In this document: positions 20,982-30,225 of the stretch, one piece after another
Layout: each line of letters starts with the position of its first letter
Position numbering within the stretch: the stretch's first letter is position 1
NCBI RefSeq assembly: GCF_000027005.1
Contig: NC_012963.1
Location: 620,001-684,000, forward strand
DNA: 64,000 nucleotides
Reading direction: 5' to 3'
Origin: Komagataella phaffii GS115
Taxonomy: Eukaryota; Ascomycota; Pichiomycetes; Pichiales; Pichiaceae
Program-made: the position numbers and the translations under genes
Notes under the pieces: model-generated
Databases searched by the model: none
Told to the model about the DNA's origin: nothing
What the model saw: only the letters and a program-made list of their open reading frames with translations

Positions 20982-22793
20982 ATGGTGATGCTACATCTCA
21001 ATAGAAAACGTGTTAGACGCCTCAACAAGGTTCCTTCCGGATCCACTGTCCCCAATACCAAAAGTTTCACTCGAAACGACGATTCAGATGCAATAATACT
21101 GTCGGATAGTGATGATCACGACTTGTTGAATCCTTTCTCAGACTATTCTCAGATTGCAGACCACAATGATTCCAATATTTTTGGCGATGAACGGATGCTC
21201 CAAGAAGATGGTATGCTTCATGATTTGCTATTCCCTCAGGAACAGAAGAAAAACCGAACATATTCCTTGCCTCAGCTGCCTCATTGCAAGTTGTCGTACA
21301 CTCCGACCAAACCTAATATAACCGAGCTCGTAATCAAAGAGAAAATCAAAAGTGTTTTGCCCGAAAAAATTCCACATCTCTCAAAACAGTCGGAAGATTT
21401 GCTAAATTACACCTTTGATTCTGATACCCAACTTAATGGTGTCCGAAAGCTCTCTATTGATTCGGGGCATGCTCAGAACCCAAAAAAACGTACGTTCTCT
21501 AATGTGAGCCAATCCTCGCGGAATGCTATTGTTATTGACGTTGAATCCTCTGATGGTGAAACGGAAGACGAATGTGATGATAAAAATGGTCATTATATTG
21601 TCAAGCCGAACAGCTTTTTTGCCAACAATAGATTTCTTATCAAAAAGCAGATTGGTCAGGGGACCTTTGGAAAGGTTGTCAGCGCTTATGACTACAAGTT
21701 AAAACAGACTGTGGCCATTAAGATCATCAAAGCAGTACCCAAGTACAGAGAGGCGGCTAAGGTGGAACTTAGGGTGTTGTCTACACTTCGCAAATATGAT
21801 CCCAATAATAATAACCACTGCATCCAGATCAAGGAGTGTTTTGATTTTCGAAATCACATCTGTATTGTAACAGATTTGTTGCGCATCTCACTCTATGATT
21901 TCATGAAAAGTAATCAGATGCTGCCTTTTCCAGGATCGCATGTACAGGCGATATGCAGACAACTCCTAAGGTCAGTTGCTTACCTTCATGATTTAAATTT
22001 AATTCATACCGACCTCAAACCGGAAAATATCCTACTTTTGGACGATTCATACCATCGTAAGAGCCTTTCAGAGTCTCATTTGATAGCCAACAACCCCAAC
22101 TTGTCCAGGTTTTCGTACGAAAAGCAACATGTCAAAATCTTACAGGATCCCTCTATCGAGATCATTGATTTTGGGTCAGCGGTGTTCGAGGATGAATTTC
22201 ACCCCAATATGGTTTCAACCAGGCATTATAGAGCTCCAGAGATCGTGTTAGGTTTGGGATGGTCGTTTCCTTGCGATATGTGGTCTGTCGGTTGTTTATT
22301 GGTGGAACTAGTAACTGGTGACGTTTTTTTCAACAGTCATGAGGATAGGGAGCATTTGGCATTAATGGAGAAGGTATTCCAAAAGCCTGTAGATTCCTTT
22401 ATGTGTCATAAATACCTGCAACAATATCTCCGTGATAGCAGCAAAAAACCTGGTTCCCAATTAATACACTCCAACCACAAGGTCAATTTTCCCAATTCAG
22501 AAAGTTCAACCAAGTCGATCAATATGGTCAGAAATGCGAAACCTATGGAACAGACGATCATAGAAAAGGTTCCAGTGATTTCGCAATTAGACATGACCAA
22601 GTCCTTGGCTTCAAACTTTGAGATTTATGACATTAATGATGAAGATCTGAGGGATCAGTATACCTTTTGGTACAGTTTCATAGATTTAGTCTCTAAACTG
22701 CTTCAGTTCAACCCACAGGATCGAATTTCAGCCAAGCAGGCCTTGGAACATGAATGGTTCAAACTAGGAGTTTTGGATGACGGAACCTTATAA
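20982..22793 (+). CDS. KNS1: LAMMER-family dual-specificity kinase
   Basis: CLK/LAMMER protein kinase; in yeast Kns1 phosphorylates factors for RNA polymerase III regulation and nutrient signalling. The start is ATG 20982 (MVMLHLNRKRV). The first about 210 residues are Ser/Asp-rich and low in conservation. The kinase domain follows: GQGTFGKVV glycine loop, VAIKII catalytic Lys, HTDLKPENILLL catalytic loop, IDFGSAVFEDE, and STRHYRAPEIVLGLGW. The family signature is present as EHLALMEKVFQKP. An insert of about 70 residues lies before the final IDLVSKLLQFNPQDRISAKQALEHEWF. The length of 603 residues is smaller than yeast Kns1 (737), the difference lying in the N-terminal tail. Confidence 0.93.
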   Translation: MVMLHLNRKRVRRLNKVPSGSTVPNTKSFTRNDDSDAIILSDSDDHDLLNPFSDYSQIADHNDSNIFGDERMLQEDGMLHDLLFPQEQKKNRTYSLPQLPHCKLSYTPTKPNITELVIKEKIKSVLPEKIPHLSKQSEDLLNYTFDSDTQLNGVRKLSIDSGHAQNPKKRTFSNVSQSSRNAIVIDVESSDGETEDECDDKNGHYIVKPNSFFANNRFLIKKQIGQGTFGKVVSAYDYKLKQTVAIKIIKAVPKYREAAKVELRVLSTLRKYDPNNNNHCIQIKECFDFRNHICIVTDLLRISLYDFMKSNQMLPFPGSHVQAICRQLLRSVAYLHDLNLIHTDLKPENILLLDDSYHRKSLSESHLIANNPNLSRFSYEKQHVKILQDPSIEIIDFGSAVFEDEFHPNMVSTRHYRAPEIVLGLGWSFPCDMWSVGCLLVELVTGDVFFNSHEDREHLALMEKVFQKPVDSFMCHKYLQQYLRDSSKKPGSQLIHSNHKVNFPNSESSTKSINMVRNAKPMEQTIIEKVPVISQLDMTKSLASNFEIYDINDEDLRDQYTFWYSFIDLVSKLLQFNPQDRISAKQALEHEWFKLGVLDDGTL

Positions 22794-23161
22794 CAGCTGT
22801 TGAGCGGCCTTTTGGTAGGATATTGTAAGGACACAATCACTGTTTTTGGGAAGGGTATTTTCTTCTTTGATTTAGTAAGTTTTCAGAGACATATTTTTGT
22901 TCAAAGTCTCTCTTTAATTTTTTTTTTTTTTTTTTGTATATGAATGGATACGTACTACATTGATATTGTTGTACTCCTCAAGTTCATGCAGGTATACAAT
23001 ACAACATTGATTTGGTTTTGTGGGATGTGGATAGTTTAGAAGGGAAATCACATACCGAAACTCGAAGCTTATAAAGGCTTCTCTTCCCCTTCAGAATTTT
23101 ATTCCTCATTCGTCTTTTTATTTCTAGTTGTGTCACCTTGATTGAGTGAGTAAAAAACAGA
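22794..23161 (+). other. Intergenic region after KNS1 (368 bp)
   Basis: KNS1 3' region and promoter of the membrane protein gene. It contains an 18-base T tract (22918-22935), described separately, and a TATAAA-like stretch near 23070. No RNA gene was recognised. Confidence 0.5.
22918..22935 (+). repeat. Poly(T) tract, 18 bases
   Basis: Uninterrupted run of 18 T in the gap between KNS1 and the next gene. Such tracts exclude nucleosomes in yeast promoters. A Pol III terminator is less likely, since no Pol III gene is seen upstream. Confidence 0.9.
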
Positions 23162-24382
23162 ATGTTATTTAAGGACAAGATCCAACCCAAAGGCGATTTT
23201 GATGAAATACCAGGTTACTATCCAGGGAAAGCTGTGAACGGCCATAGGAAGCTGTTCAAGAGGGACCATATGGGAAGAATGGGAATCTTGCCGTCTTTGT
23301 TCTTGGGTCTCATTTCCCTTTTTTTTGATATCCAGACACTGGAAACCTTGATCTTAGTGATCTGGTTGTTAGGGCTTTGGATGCCCTTTTTTGTACACAT
23401 GCTGATTATTCTAACTTTGCAACATTACTCAATGGTCGTTAAGGAGATCCTTTTTTTCCCAGTTCTATTGTTCACTTTTCTATACAACAGGATGGCTAAA
23501 AGGCTTAACAGACGGATATACTTCAAACGAAAAGAAATCGCTAGTGAGTATCATATGAATGACCCAGATCTGGCCCGTTTCGTCGAGCTGGACTTTTACG
23601 AAGAGCTAGATAGCCAAGTTTTAAAGGAACTCTTTTGGAACAACCAAATGATAGGGGTCTCCTCAGATTTTCGACGTTTAAAATACCCTCATGAATTAAA
23701 GCGAACTTCTCTAGAGGTCAAGAAAATGTGCTCTGAGGACATACCTTTGAAAAATTCGTCAGAACTAAACATTAAGGCAAAAAGAAAGTCTAAAAGAAGG
23801 GAATCTGAGAAAGAGAATCTTGGTGCCAATGATCCAAGATACAAAATTCGAATAGCCAATGACGTCACACCCAAAAGATCCTCATCTCCCTTGAGAATTA
23901 GAAGGAACCTTTCTACTCTGATAAACAGAGAAAACCTGACATCGAATGAGGTCAATTCTGATAGCTCAGTTGAGTCTATCGACTCGACTATATCGGTTCT
24001 AGGAACTTCGTCGCCAACCAGGTCTAAATCCTTTAATTGGAGAAAAGTCACCGATCATGTACCCACTCCAGGAAGAACCCCTGGAAGGTGGAAAACATAC
24101 TCAGGATCTCCTAGAAAAAGAGATCTTTTCCAAAATTCAGTGAAAGGTTCTTCAAAGTTTCCCTCAAAACAACAGGAAATAAACTCATACAAGAAATTAT
24201 TAACCAATGGAGTGAGATTAACAACAGGAACCGCTGGTGCCAAAATTGGCTCGGAAGCTAGTTCAATTTTAAAGCAATCAGCTTCCTCACTTGTGAATGG
24301 AGGAACAGAGATGGTCGCTGGGCTAGGATCCCATGCTGTCAAACTCACTGCTTCTAGTGTGAGTTCACTAGTAAAACCCTGA
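23162..24382 (+). CDS. Unrecognised membrane protein with long basic C-terminal tail
   Basis: I do not recognise this 406-residue protein. Hydrophobic segments lie at about 41-57, 60-87 and 92-108, enough for two or three membrane passes. The remaining about 295 residues are hydrophilic and basic, with Lys/Arg clusters (KAKRKSKRRESEK), several S/T-P and RSxSP-like sites (KRSSSPLR, TPGRTPGRW) and a weakly hydrophobic Gly/Ala/Ser-rich end. The layout of a membrane anchor plus a long phosphorylatable basic tail resembles inner nuclear membrane or ER-shaping proteins, for example Nur1-type, but no motif proves it. The start is ATG 23162, just after an AT-rich leader. The final residues SSVSSLVKP precede a normal stop. 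Confidence 0.75.
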   Translation: MLFKDKIQPKGDFDEIPGYYPGKAVNGHRKLFKRDHMGRMGILPSLFLGLISLFFDIQTLETLILVIWLLGLWMPFFVHMLIILTLQHYSMVVKEILFFPVLLFTFLYNRMAKRLNRRIYFKRKEIASEYHMNDPDLARFVELDFYEELDSQVLKELFWNNQMIGVSSDFRRLKYPHELKRTSLEVKKMCSEDIPLKNSSELNIKAKRKSKRRESEKENLGANDPRYKIRIANDVTPKRSSSPLRIRRNLSTLINRENLTSNEVNSDSSVESIDSTISVLGTSSPTRSKSFNWRKVTDHVPTPGRTPGRWKTYSGSPRKRDLFQNSVKGSSKFPSKQQEINSYKKLLTNGVRLTTGTAGAKIGSEASSILKQSASSLVNGGTEMVAGLGSHAVKLTASSVSSLVKP

Positions 24383-24708
24383 GGTTTGACAACAATATGC
24401 TGCCTTCCTACGGCTCATGTAATACAAATTTTAACTTAACAACAGACTATACATTAATTATCAATAAGCCCTCAATCACGGGATATAGAAAAAATATTAT
24501 AGCAGCATTGGACATGCACAATAAGGTAAAAATACAGTTGATAATAACCAGAAAATAATGCAATTTTGTTCACTTCTAAGTTTAAGCTTGTTCTACCTCA
24601 ACAGGTTTCTTCGGTTTAAGGCTTTTCTATCCTCTCTTGAGATTAAGAAAGTTTGATAGCCGTTCCTGGCTCTTCAGAGCCTTGGCCCTAGAAACCAGTT
24701 TGCTCACC
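24383..24708 (-). other. Convergent 3' region (326 bp)
   Basis: Lies between the stops of the membrane protein gene and the eIF4G gene. It is AT-rich in the middle, as expected for two 3' UTRs. On the minus strand, just after the eIF4G stop, one other frame stays free of stops except for a TAG at 24627-24629 until a TAA at 24582-24584; see findings. Confidence 0.5.
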
Positions 24709-27700
24709 TTAAACTTCCTGTTCCTCTTCTTGCTCTCGCTCTTCCTCTCGTTCTTCCTCTTGCTCTTGCCCTTGCACATTTTCGTCAGCTTGGGCTATTT
24801 CTCCCACATTGTCGTCCTCAGGTGCTTCGGCCTCTCCGTTTTGGAGATCCTTGGAATGCTTGTTTTCTTCTTGTTCGTGGCCATGTTCATGATCATGATC
24901 GTGATCCTCTAATGCAGCAAAAATGTTGGAAGGAGCGGGCCTAGATTCAGATTTTTTTGAATATTCTCTTGATTGAGGTTCGTTCAGAGACGTTGAGCTG
25001 TCGCCAGAGTGGTTTAGAGCAGTTCTACTACCACTGGAAGTGATAGGAACACTGGTAAAATCACTGTTTGATTGCTTTGAAGCTTGACGGGATGACTTGC
25101 CCCTGGAAAAACTGTTGACAGGCCCCAGAGATTTGTCAGAGTTTCTAACATAGCCTGCATTTCTAATATCATTAGGTGAAACCACTGAACTTCCCCAAGA
25201 TGACTTTTGACGAGAGTTAGGTTTGGAGTCGTTGTAACGTCCTCTACGAGAATGCCTGTCTCTTTCTTTTTCTCTCTCCTCCTCTGATCTCTTGATCTCA
25301 GCCTCTAAGTGAATCTCTTGAATGGTCTTTGGACCAGCGTTCTCTTCTGTTGTAGCCCAGCCATTTCTTCTTAGATCCATCAAATCCATGAGCATAAATC
25401 TTATTCTTGAAGGAATCTTGTTAGCGTCAACAATGGCCTTGATGTTGGCAAAGGCGAGATCAAGAACCCTTCTAATCTTAGGTTCACTGGACATCTCCAT
25501 TCTATAACCTACAGCTTCCAATAATTGAACCAGGTTCTCCATAGTATCTTCTGATGGATTGTCTGTTTCTTTGGACTGACCAAGGACACAGTGGAAAATG
25601 ACATTGTCTGATAATAAGTTCAACTGGTACAATTGACCAATGAACTTAACCAGACCAAGACCTCTACGTTTAGCAGCAGCTTGTTTGTAATATTCGTCAG
25701 ACATCAGTTCTGGCTCTAGAGGTGAACCATCCTCGTTGGTTGGTAGCTGGTCAATCCATCCTTTCTGATATTCGGTTTGACATCTATTAATCAACACTCT
25801 TCTCACCAAATCACCACCGGTGAAAGTATTTCCCTTCTCATTAGTTTCCTTGATCTCAGGTGGGGTGTCCTTGCACATTTTGGCGCATAATTTAGCGTAC
25901 ATAGAAGACCAGTAGGGTTCGTCACAAGCCTTTGCAAATATAGACTCAATAACTTGTTTCAAAGTCTTCACGTCATCTTCCCATTGAGCTTGCTTGGTCA
26001 AAGCAATTATATCGTTTGAGATATCATCAAAGAATTCCAACGTCAACTTATTCAAAAGGGATTTAGTTTTCCTTTTGATGTCTTCTTCTGATACTATTAT
26101 AGATCCGTCTGGAGCAGTCTTGACTTCAGCCTCCTTATTTCTTAACGAACGAGGTACCCACTTGCTTGCAGCTCTATTAGGCAATTCAGCAGGCACGGCT
26201 GGTTCAGCAGGTTCTTCTTCATTGGAGTACTTTGGACCCCTCCTAGATTGGCTCTTTTGAGATTTATTCTTTTTCTTGGAACCTTGCTTGGAGTTGTTTC
26301 TAGATCCAAAATCATTTCTGAAATTAGAACCCATATTTCTACCAGAACCTTTGAAATTGCTGGTAGACATGCTCTTGGAAAAATTGTCTCTTCTGGTGTT
26401 GACAGGGATCACAACCTTAGAACCGACATCGTTGATGAAATCTTCATCAATATGGAAGTTGAAGGTGGCGAATTGGATCAAGAAACCCGGATCATATTTG
26501 ATGGTTTTCAGACCACTTAAACTTTCGTCTGGACCATGGAAATCACCTGAGTACTCATGCTTGAATGGGTTTGAAATGGCGGGAGCCTTTCTGATTCTGT
26601 CCAAGAACTTTGAAAGGGGCAATCCAGGTGCTGGAGCTGGAGACACTTCTTCTGTGACAGAAGAAACAGTCTCAGATGTTTCAGGAGTTTGTTCCTGAAC
26701 TTCCTCAGGTTCTTGGGTTTCTTGAATTTCTTGAGGTGCTTGAGCTTCCAAAGGCTTTGCGGTTTCCTGCGTTTCCTGAGTTTCCTGAGTTTCCTGGGTT
26801 CCTTGAGGTTCTTCAAATTCTTGCGATTGTTCTGTATCTTTAACTCCTTGAATTTGGGAAAGTGTCTGGTGATCGTTAGACTCCTCTTCTGGAAGAGAAA
26901 ACTTTTTATTTGACTCCTCGGTGGATTTAATGTCATTCAAAGCTTCCTTAGGTTGTTTCAAAGACTCCTCCTTGGATTCTTGAACCTCTTTAGCTGAGAC
27001 TTCAGATGGTTTTACATCGTTAGCCGGCTCCTGTGCAGACTCAACCTGTTCAGGCTTGGATGCAACTTCTGGGGTTACCTCAACTTTGGGTTTGAGCTCC
27101 TCAATTGGTGTGGATTCTGATTTGATCGTTGCAACTGTTGAAGGTTCTTCAACCTCAGGTACTGTTTTTGTCTCTGGTTTAGCCTCCGATACTGGTTTGG
27201 GCTCTAGTTTAATCTCAACCTTTGGCTTTGGCTCTAATTTGACCTCAACTTTTGGTTTTGGCTCTAACTTAACCTCAACTTTTGGCTTTGTCTCGGGCTG
27301 TACAGCAGACTTAGGCTTAGACTCCACAGACTCCTTTTTATCATCTGTTTTACCTTCAGCCTTGGCAGCAGCTGCAGCCTTCTTTTTAGCAGCTAAAGCC
27401 TGAACCATCTGCTTGAATGCATCTCTAGTCTTGCCAGCGTCTTCAGATCCAGCCGCGGCCTTAGTCGGTGATGCAACAGTTGGAGCAATGGAAGCAGCAG
27501 GACTAGTGACAGCAGAAGGAGGAATAGAGGTAGACTTAACATGAGGAGAGGCATTGGATGAACTGGAACTCGTTTGCCCAGCAGGAACCAAATTTATAGG
27601 TTCTCCAGAAGGGGTACGCAGACTTACTGGCACATGAGTCTTTTGTGGAGAGGCGAATGCTGGAGAAGGAGACACTGGGTAGCTTGGAGGCACGCCCGGG

Positions 27701-28005
27701 GCACCTGCACCATATGGAGTACCTGGAACCATAGTATTATAAGGAACCAAGTATACATTCTGGTTGAAATTGCCACCAGCATTCGGATACGGCATAGGGT
27801 AGCCCATCTGATTGTAATACATTTGTTGCTGTTGCTGATGCTGCATGTAACCCTGGGCGCCTCCATTATTGCCCCCATGATTAGTATGATTCTTATGAGG
27901 ATTATAATTAGCACGGTGTTGCTGTGGATAATGCGGCACAGAAGCTGGGGAATTGGAGCCACCAGAACCATTATCTGGAGCTGTATCCACGTTCTTATTG
28001 GACAT
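24709..28005 (-). CDS. TIF4631: Translation initiation factor eIF4G
   Basis: Scaffold of the cap-binding complex, joining eIF4E, eIF4A and Pab1. At 1098 residues it is a little longer than the two yeast forms (952 and 914). The N-terminal about 130 residues are Asn/Gln/Tyr/Pro-rich, in the region where yeast eIF4G binds RNA and Pab1. Lys/Glu-rich repeats follow. The eIF4E-binding motif YDPGFLIQF lies near residue 502. A basic stretch with RNFKGSGRN-type sequence precedes the MIF4G domain (about 640-885, starting KSLLNKLTLEFFDDI). The C-terminus has RS/Arg-rich segments, a short SNIFAALEDHD motif and an acidic Glu/Gln tail. Only one such gene is in this window, so the symbol TIF4631 could equally be TIF4632. 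Confidence 0.93.
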   Translation of the reverse strand: MSNKNVDTAPDNGSGGSNSPASVPHYPQQHRANYNPHKNHTNHGGNNGGAQGYMQHQQQQQMYYNQMGYPMPYPNAGGNFNQNVYLVPYNTMVPGTPYGAGAPGVPPSYPVSPSPAFASPQKTHVPVSLRTPSGEPINLVPAGQTSSSSSNASPHVKSTSIPPSAVTSPAASIAPTVASPTKAAAGSEDAGKTRDAFKQMVQALAAKKKAAAAAKAEGKTDDKKESVESKPKSAVQPETKPKVEVKLEPKPKVEVKLEPKPKVEIKLEPKPVSEAKPETKTVPEVEEPSTVATIKSESTPIEELKPKVEVTPEVASKPEQVESAQEPANDVKPSEVSAKEVQESKEESLKQPKEALNDIKSTEESNKKFSLPEEESNDHQTLSQIQGVKDTEQSQEFEEPQGTQETQETQETQETAKPLEAQAPQEIQETQEPEEVQEQTPETSETVSSVTEEVSPAPAPGLPLSKFLDRIRKAPAISNPFKHEYSGDFHGPDESLSGLKTIKYDPGFLIQFATFNFHIDEDFINDVGSKVVIPVNTRRDNFSKSMSTSNFKGSGRNMGSNFRNDFGSRNNSKQGSKKKNKSQKSQSRRGPKYSNEEEPAEPAVPAELPNRAASKWVPRSLRNKEAEVKTAPDGSIIVSEEDIKRKTKSLLNKLTLEFFDDISNDIIALTKQAQWEDDVKTLKQVIESIFAKACDEPYWSSMYAKLCAKMCKDTPPEIKETNEKGNTFTGGDLVRRVLINRCQTEYQKGWIDQLPTNEDGSPLEPELMSDEYYKQAAAKRRGLGLVKFIGQLYQLNLLSDNVIFHCVLGQSKETDNPSEDTMENLVQLLEAVGYRMEMSSEPKIRRVLDLAFANIKAIVDANKIPSRIRFMLMDLMDLRRNGWATTEENAGPKTIQEIHLEAEIKRSEEEREKERDRHSRRGRYNDSKPNSRQKSSWGSSVVSPNDIRNAGYVRNSDKSLGPVNSFSRGKSSRQASKQSNSDFTSVPITSSGSRTALNHSGDSSTSLNEPQSREYSKKSESRPAPSNIFAALEDHDHDHEHGHEQEENKHSKDLQNGEAEAPEDDNVGEIAQADENVQGQEQEEEREEEREQEEEQEV
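26762..26806 (-). repeat. 9-bp coding repeat in eIF4G (ETQ units)
   Basis: About five direct copies of a 9-bp unit (plus strand gtttcctga, with minor changes) encode consecutive Glu-Thr-Gln triplets. This is a likely site of length change by slippage. Confidence 0.9.
27201..27290 (-). repeat. 30-bp coding repeat in eIF4G (KPKVEVKLEP units)
   Basis: Three nearly identical 30-bp units in phase with the codons, each encoding a ten-residue unit of the KPKVEVKLEP type. The period keeps the frame, so copy-number changes would be tolerated. Confidence 0.92.
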
Positions 28006-28388
28006 TGGCAGCAGAGAATTGAAAGTTATTTGCCTTCTTTGCTTTATGTGAAACCCGGATCCCTTTCTTTCTTTCTTTTTAGGAGAAAAAAAAATTTACC
28101 GTGTTTGAACTTTTCTGTTTCTTCTTTGGTCCTTTTACTTGAGCCTACTTTGAGTCACTGGACCAATAGGAAGAAATCAACTAAGTAAAGATATGTGTTC
28201 TTTGGTGATTAGAATACACACGTTAAGTACAAAGAGGAGATTAAGTGGAAACTTGATTTTTTTTTCTTCGACCTGACGATTCTTTTCGATCCAGTGAGCG
28301 AACCGGCGAGCGAGGGAAATGTGAAGTGTGCATGTCAGGCACCATGCTACCAAATTTGGTTTAACTCATAGTTTCAGAGAAAAATAAT
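28006..28388 (-). other. Intergenic region upstream of eIF4G (383 bp)
   Basis: eIF4G promoter and leader plus the 3' region of the small Cys-rich gene. Pyrimidine-rich tracts near 28068-28080 on the plus strand are A/G-rich on the eIF4G sense strand. No RNA gene was recognised. Confidence 0.5.
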
Positions 28389-28808
28389 CTAACTAGTTTG
28401 CCGCGACCACCATACAATATTTAGGAGGAGGGCCGTCACTATGAGGACAAAGAGGTAGACGACCAGTTTTATTTTAAAAGATTCACGTGCTAGGAGGAAA
28501 ATGTGGGTTAGTAGGGACCTCTCGGTGAAACGTCTATAATGTGCTGGATACTTACTGAAACATTGGATTTCTATGAGCTCAAGGGTTTTCTCCTGAGGTA
28601 TTTTTGAACATGCATCGATCTCTTCTCGACAGCGATCTCTGGTGCACAGCTGGCAGATATTGGCGTTATTGAGGCTGCTAGGCGCGTCTTCCTGGAGTGT
28701 CAATTCCAGAACTTGCGACTCATCTCCACACTGGCATCTGCAGTAAGTTTGGTATCCCGCCGACACCACTGAAAGTACTGCAATTAGTCCCAATATCCGT
28801 ACCTTCAT
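28389..28808 (-). CDS. Small Cys-rich secretory-pathway membrane protein, unknown function
   Basis: I do not recognise this 139-residue protein. Residues 1-17 form a typical signal peptide (MKVRILGLIAVLSVVSA). The mature domain has eight cysteines, at 23, 25, 27, 52, 55, 60, 67 and 83. That even number in a lumenal domain suggests disulphides. A single membrane segment spans about 112-133, and the tail WWSRQTS is short and lies on the opposite side. The expected topology is type I, in the ER or later compartments. The gene is divergent from RPT6, with about 200 bp between starts. A zinc-binding role is possible for the CxC and CxxC pairs but less likely in the secretory lumen. Confidence 0.75.
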   Translation of the reverse strand: MKVRILGLIAVLSVVSAGYQTYCRCQCGDESQVLELTLQEDAPSSLNNANICQLCTRDRCREEIDACSKIPQEKTLELIEIQCFSKYPAHYRRFTERSLLTHIFLLARESFKIKLVVYLFVLIVTALLLNIVWWSRQTS

Positions 28809-29006
28809 CGGTGGTGTTTCTGGGGAAGATCAGAGGAATGAAACCTGGACTTTTTGGTGTTGGGATTTTTGGCACTCACCTCACCTCTGTAATTGTAATT
28901 CTTGCGCGAATCATTTCCTGTAGACTCTCTCCTATCTCTGAAGGCGAATCTCCTTGAAGGCAAATCACCACTTTTAGACTCTCTCTTTCAAACACACGCT
29001 TCTAAG

Positions 29007-30201
29007 ATGTCTGCAATGACACACCAAGGTGGTGTGAGGCCATTCTTTGCTCCAAAAAATACAAGATACAGAAATCCAAATAGCAGCAAAAACTCAAAAC
29101 CTTCGAAGACTGGAGGCCCAACGTAACTCTTTGAACTCCAAGGTCAGAGCTTTGAAGGACGAATTGAAACTGCTTCAAGAGCCCGGTTCGTATGTCGGTG
29201 AGGTGGTTAAAGTAATGGGAAAGAAGAAAGTTTTAGTCAAGATCCATCCCGAAGGAAAGTATATCGTCAATCTAGCACCAGATATTGACATCAAGAAGAT
29301 CTCGCCCAGCTTGCGAGTTTGTCTAAAGAGCGATACTTATGAATTGCATCAGATTTTGCCTAATAAAGTCGATCCATTAGTGTCCCTAATGATGGTGGAA
29401 AAGGTTCCAGATTCAACCTACGACATGGTTGGTGGTTTGGATCAGCAAATCAAAGAAATCAAGGAAGTTATAGAGTTACCAGTTAAACATCCCGAATTGT
29501 TTGAATCACTGGGTATTGCTCAGCCTAAGGGTGTCATTCTGTACGGCCCTCCAGGTACAGGTAAGACGTTATTGGCTAGAGCTGTAGCACATCACACAGA
29601 GTGCAAGTTTATCAGAGTCTCGGGGTCAGAACTAGTCCAGAAATACATTGGTGAAGGTTCCAGAATGGTTAGGGAATTATTCATTATGGCTAGAGAACAT
29701 GCTCCGTCTATTATATTTATGGATGAAATTGACTCCATTGGTTCGTCAAGAGTGGAAAGTTCCTCTGGAGGAGGCGATTCTGAAGTTCAAAGAACCATGT
29801 TGGAGCTTCTTAATCAATTAGACGGTTTTGAATCTTCCAAAGACATCAAAATTATTATGGCCACCAACAGATTGGACATCTTGGATCCTGCTCTGTTAAG
29901 ACCGGGTAGAATTGACCGTAAGATTGAATTCCCGCCTCCTACTATTGCCGCTAGAACCGACATTCTTAAGATTCACTCTCGTTCCATGAATTTGACCCGT
30001 GGAATCGATCTTAAGAAAATTGCTGAAAAAATGAACGGTTGTTCAGGTGCAGATGTAAAAGGTGTATGCACAGAGGCAGGAATGTATGCCCTGAGAGAAC
30101 GCAGGATACACGTAACTCAGGAGGATTTTGAACTCGCAGTTGCCAAGGTCATGTCCAAGAATGATGAAGGTGCAGTTTCTCTAGCTAAATTGTTTAAATA
30201 A
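29007..30201 (+). CDS. RPT6: 26S proteasome regulatory ATPase Rpt6 (reading frame broken near N-terminus)
   Basis: AAA ATPase of the 19S cap that unfolds substrates for the 20S core. From 29053 the frame reads QKIQDTE and continues through the coiled coil ([11 protein letters not shown]), OB domain ([12 protein letters not shown]), Walker A GPPGTGKT, Walker [10 protein letters not shown], and the C-terminal LAKLF tail that docks on the 20S ring. It is very close to yeast Rpt6. This frame has a TGA at 29035 and no ATG. The only plausible start, ATG 29007, is in another frame and encodes the conserved GGVRPFF. A +1 shift at 29049-29059, where there is an A6 run (29054-29059), joins the two. The joined protein would have about 397 residues (yeast 405). 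An essential gene is unlikely to be dead, so an assembly error, or a real recoding event, is expected. Confidence 0.93.
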
Positions 30202-30225
30202 TTCGGTACATATAATCTATTTACC

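Noticed and set aside
24637..24912. Plus-strand frame of about 91 codons rich in Leu and Phe
   Set aside because: It is antisense to the acidic Glu-rich end of eIF4G; GAA/GAG codons read backwards give Leu/Phe/Ser and look like a membrane protein.
28809..29006. Proteasome-type PACE element (GGTGGCAAA) in the RPT6 promoter
   Set aside because: Only imperfect matches occur (for example GAAGGCAAA), not better than chance.
29028..29068. Mini-intron in RPT6 using GTGAGG at 29034
   Set aside because: It would be about 35 nt, lacks a branch site and would delete the conserved RPFF residues.
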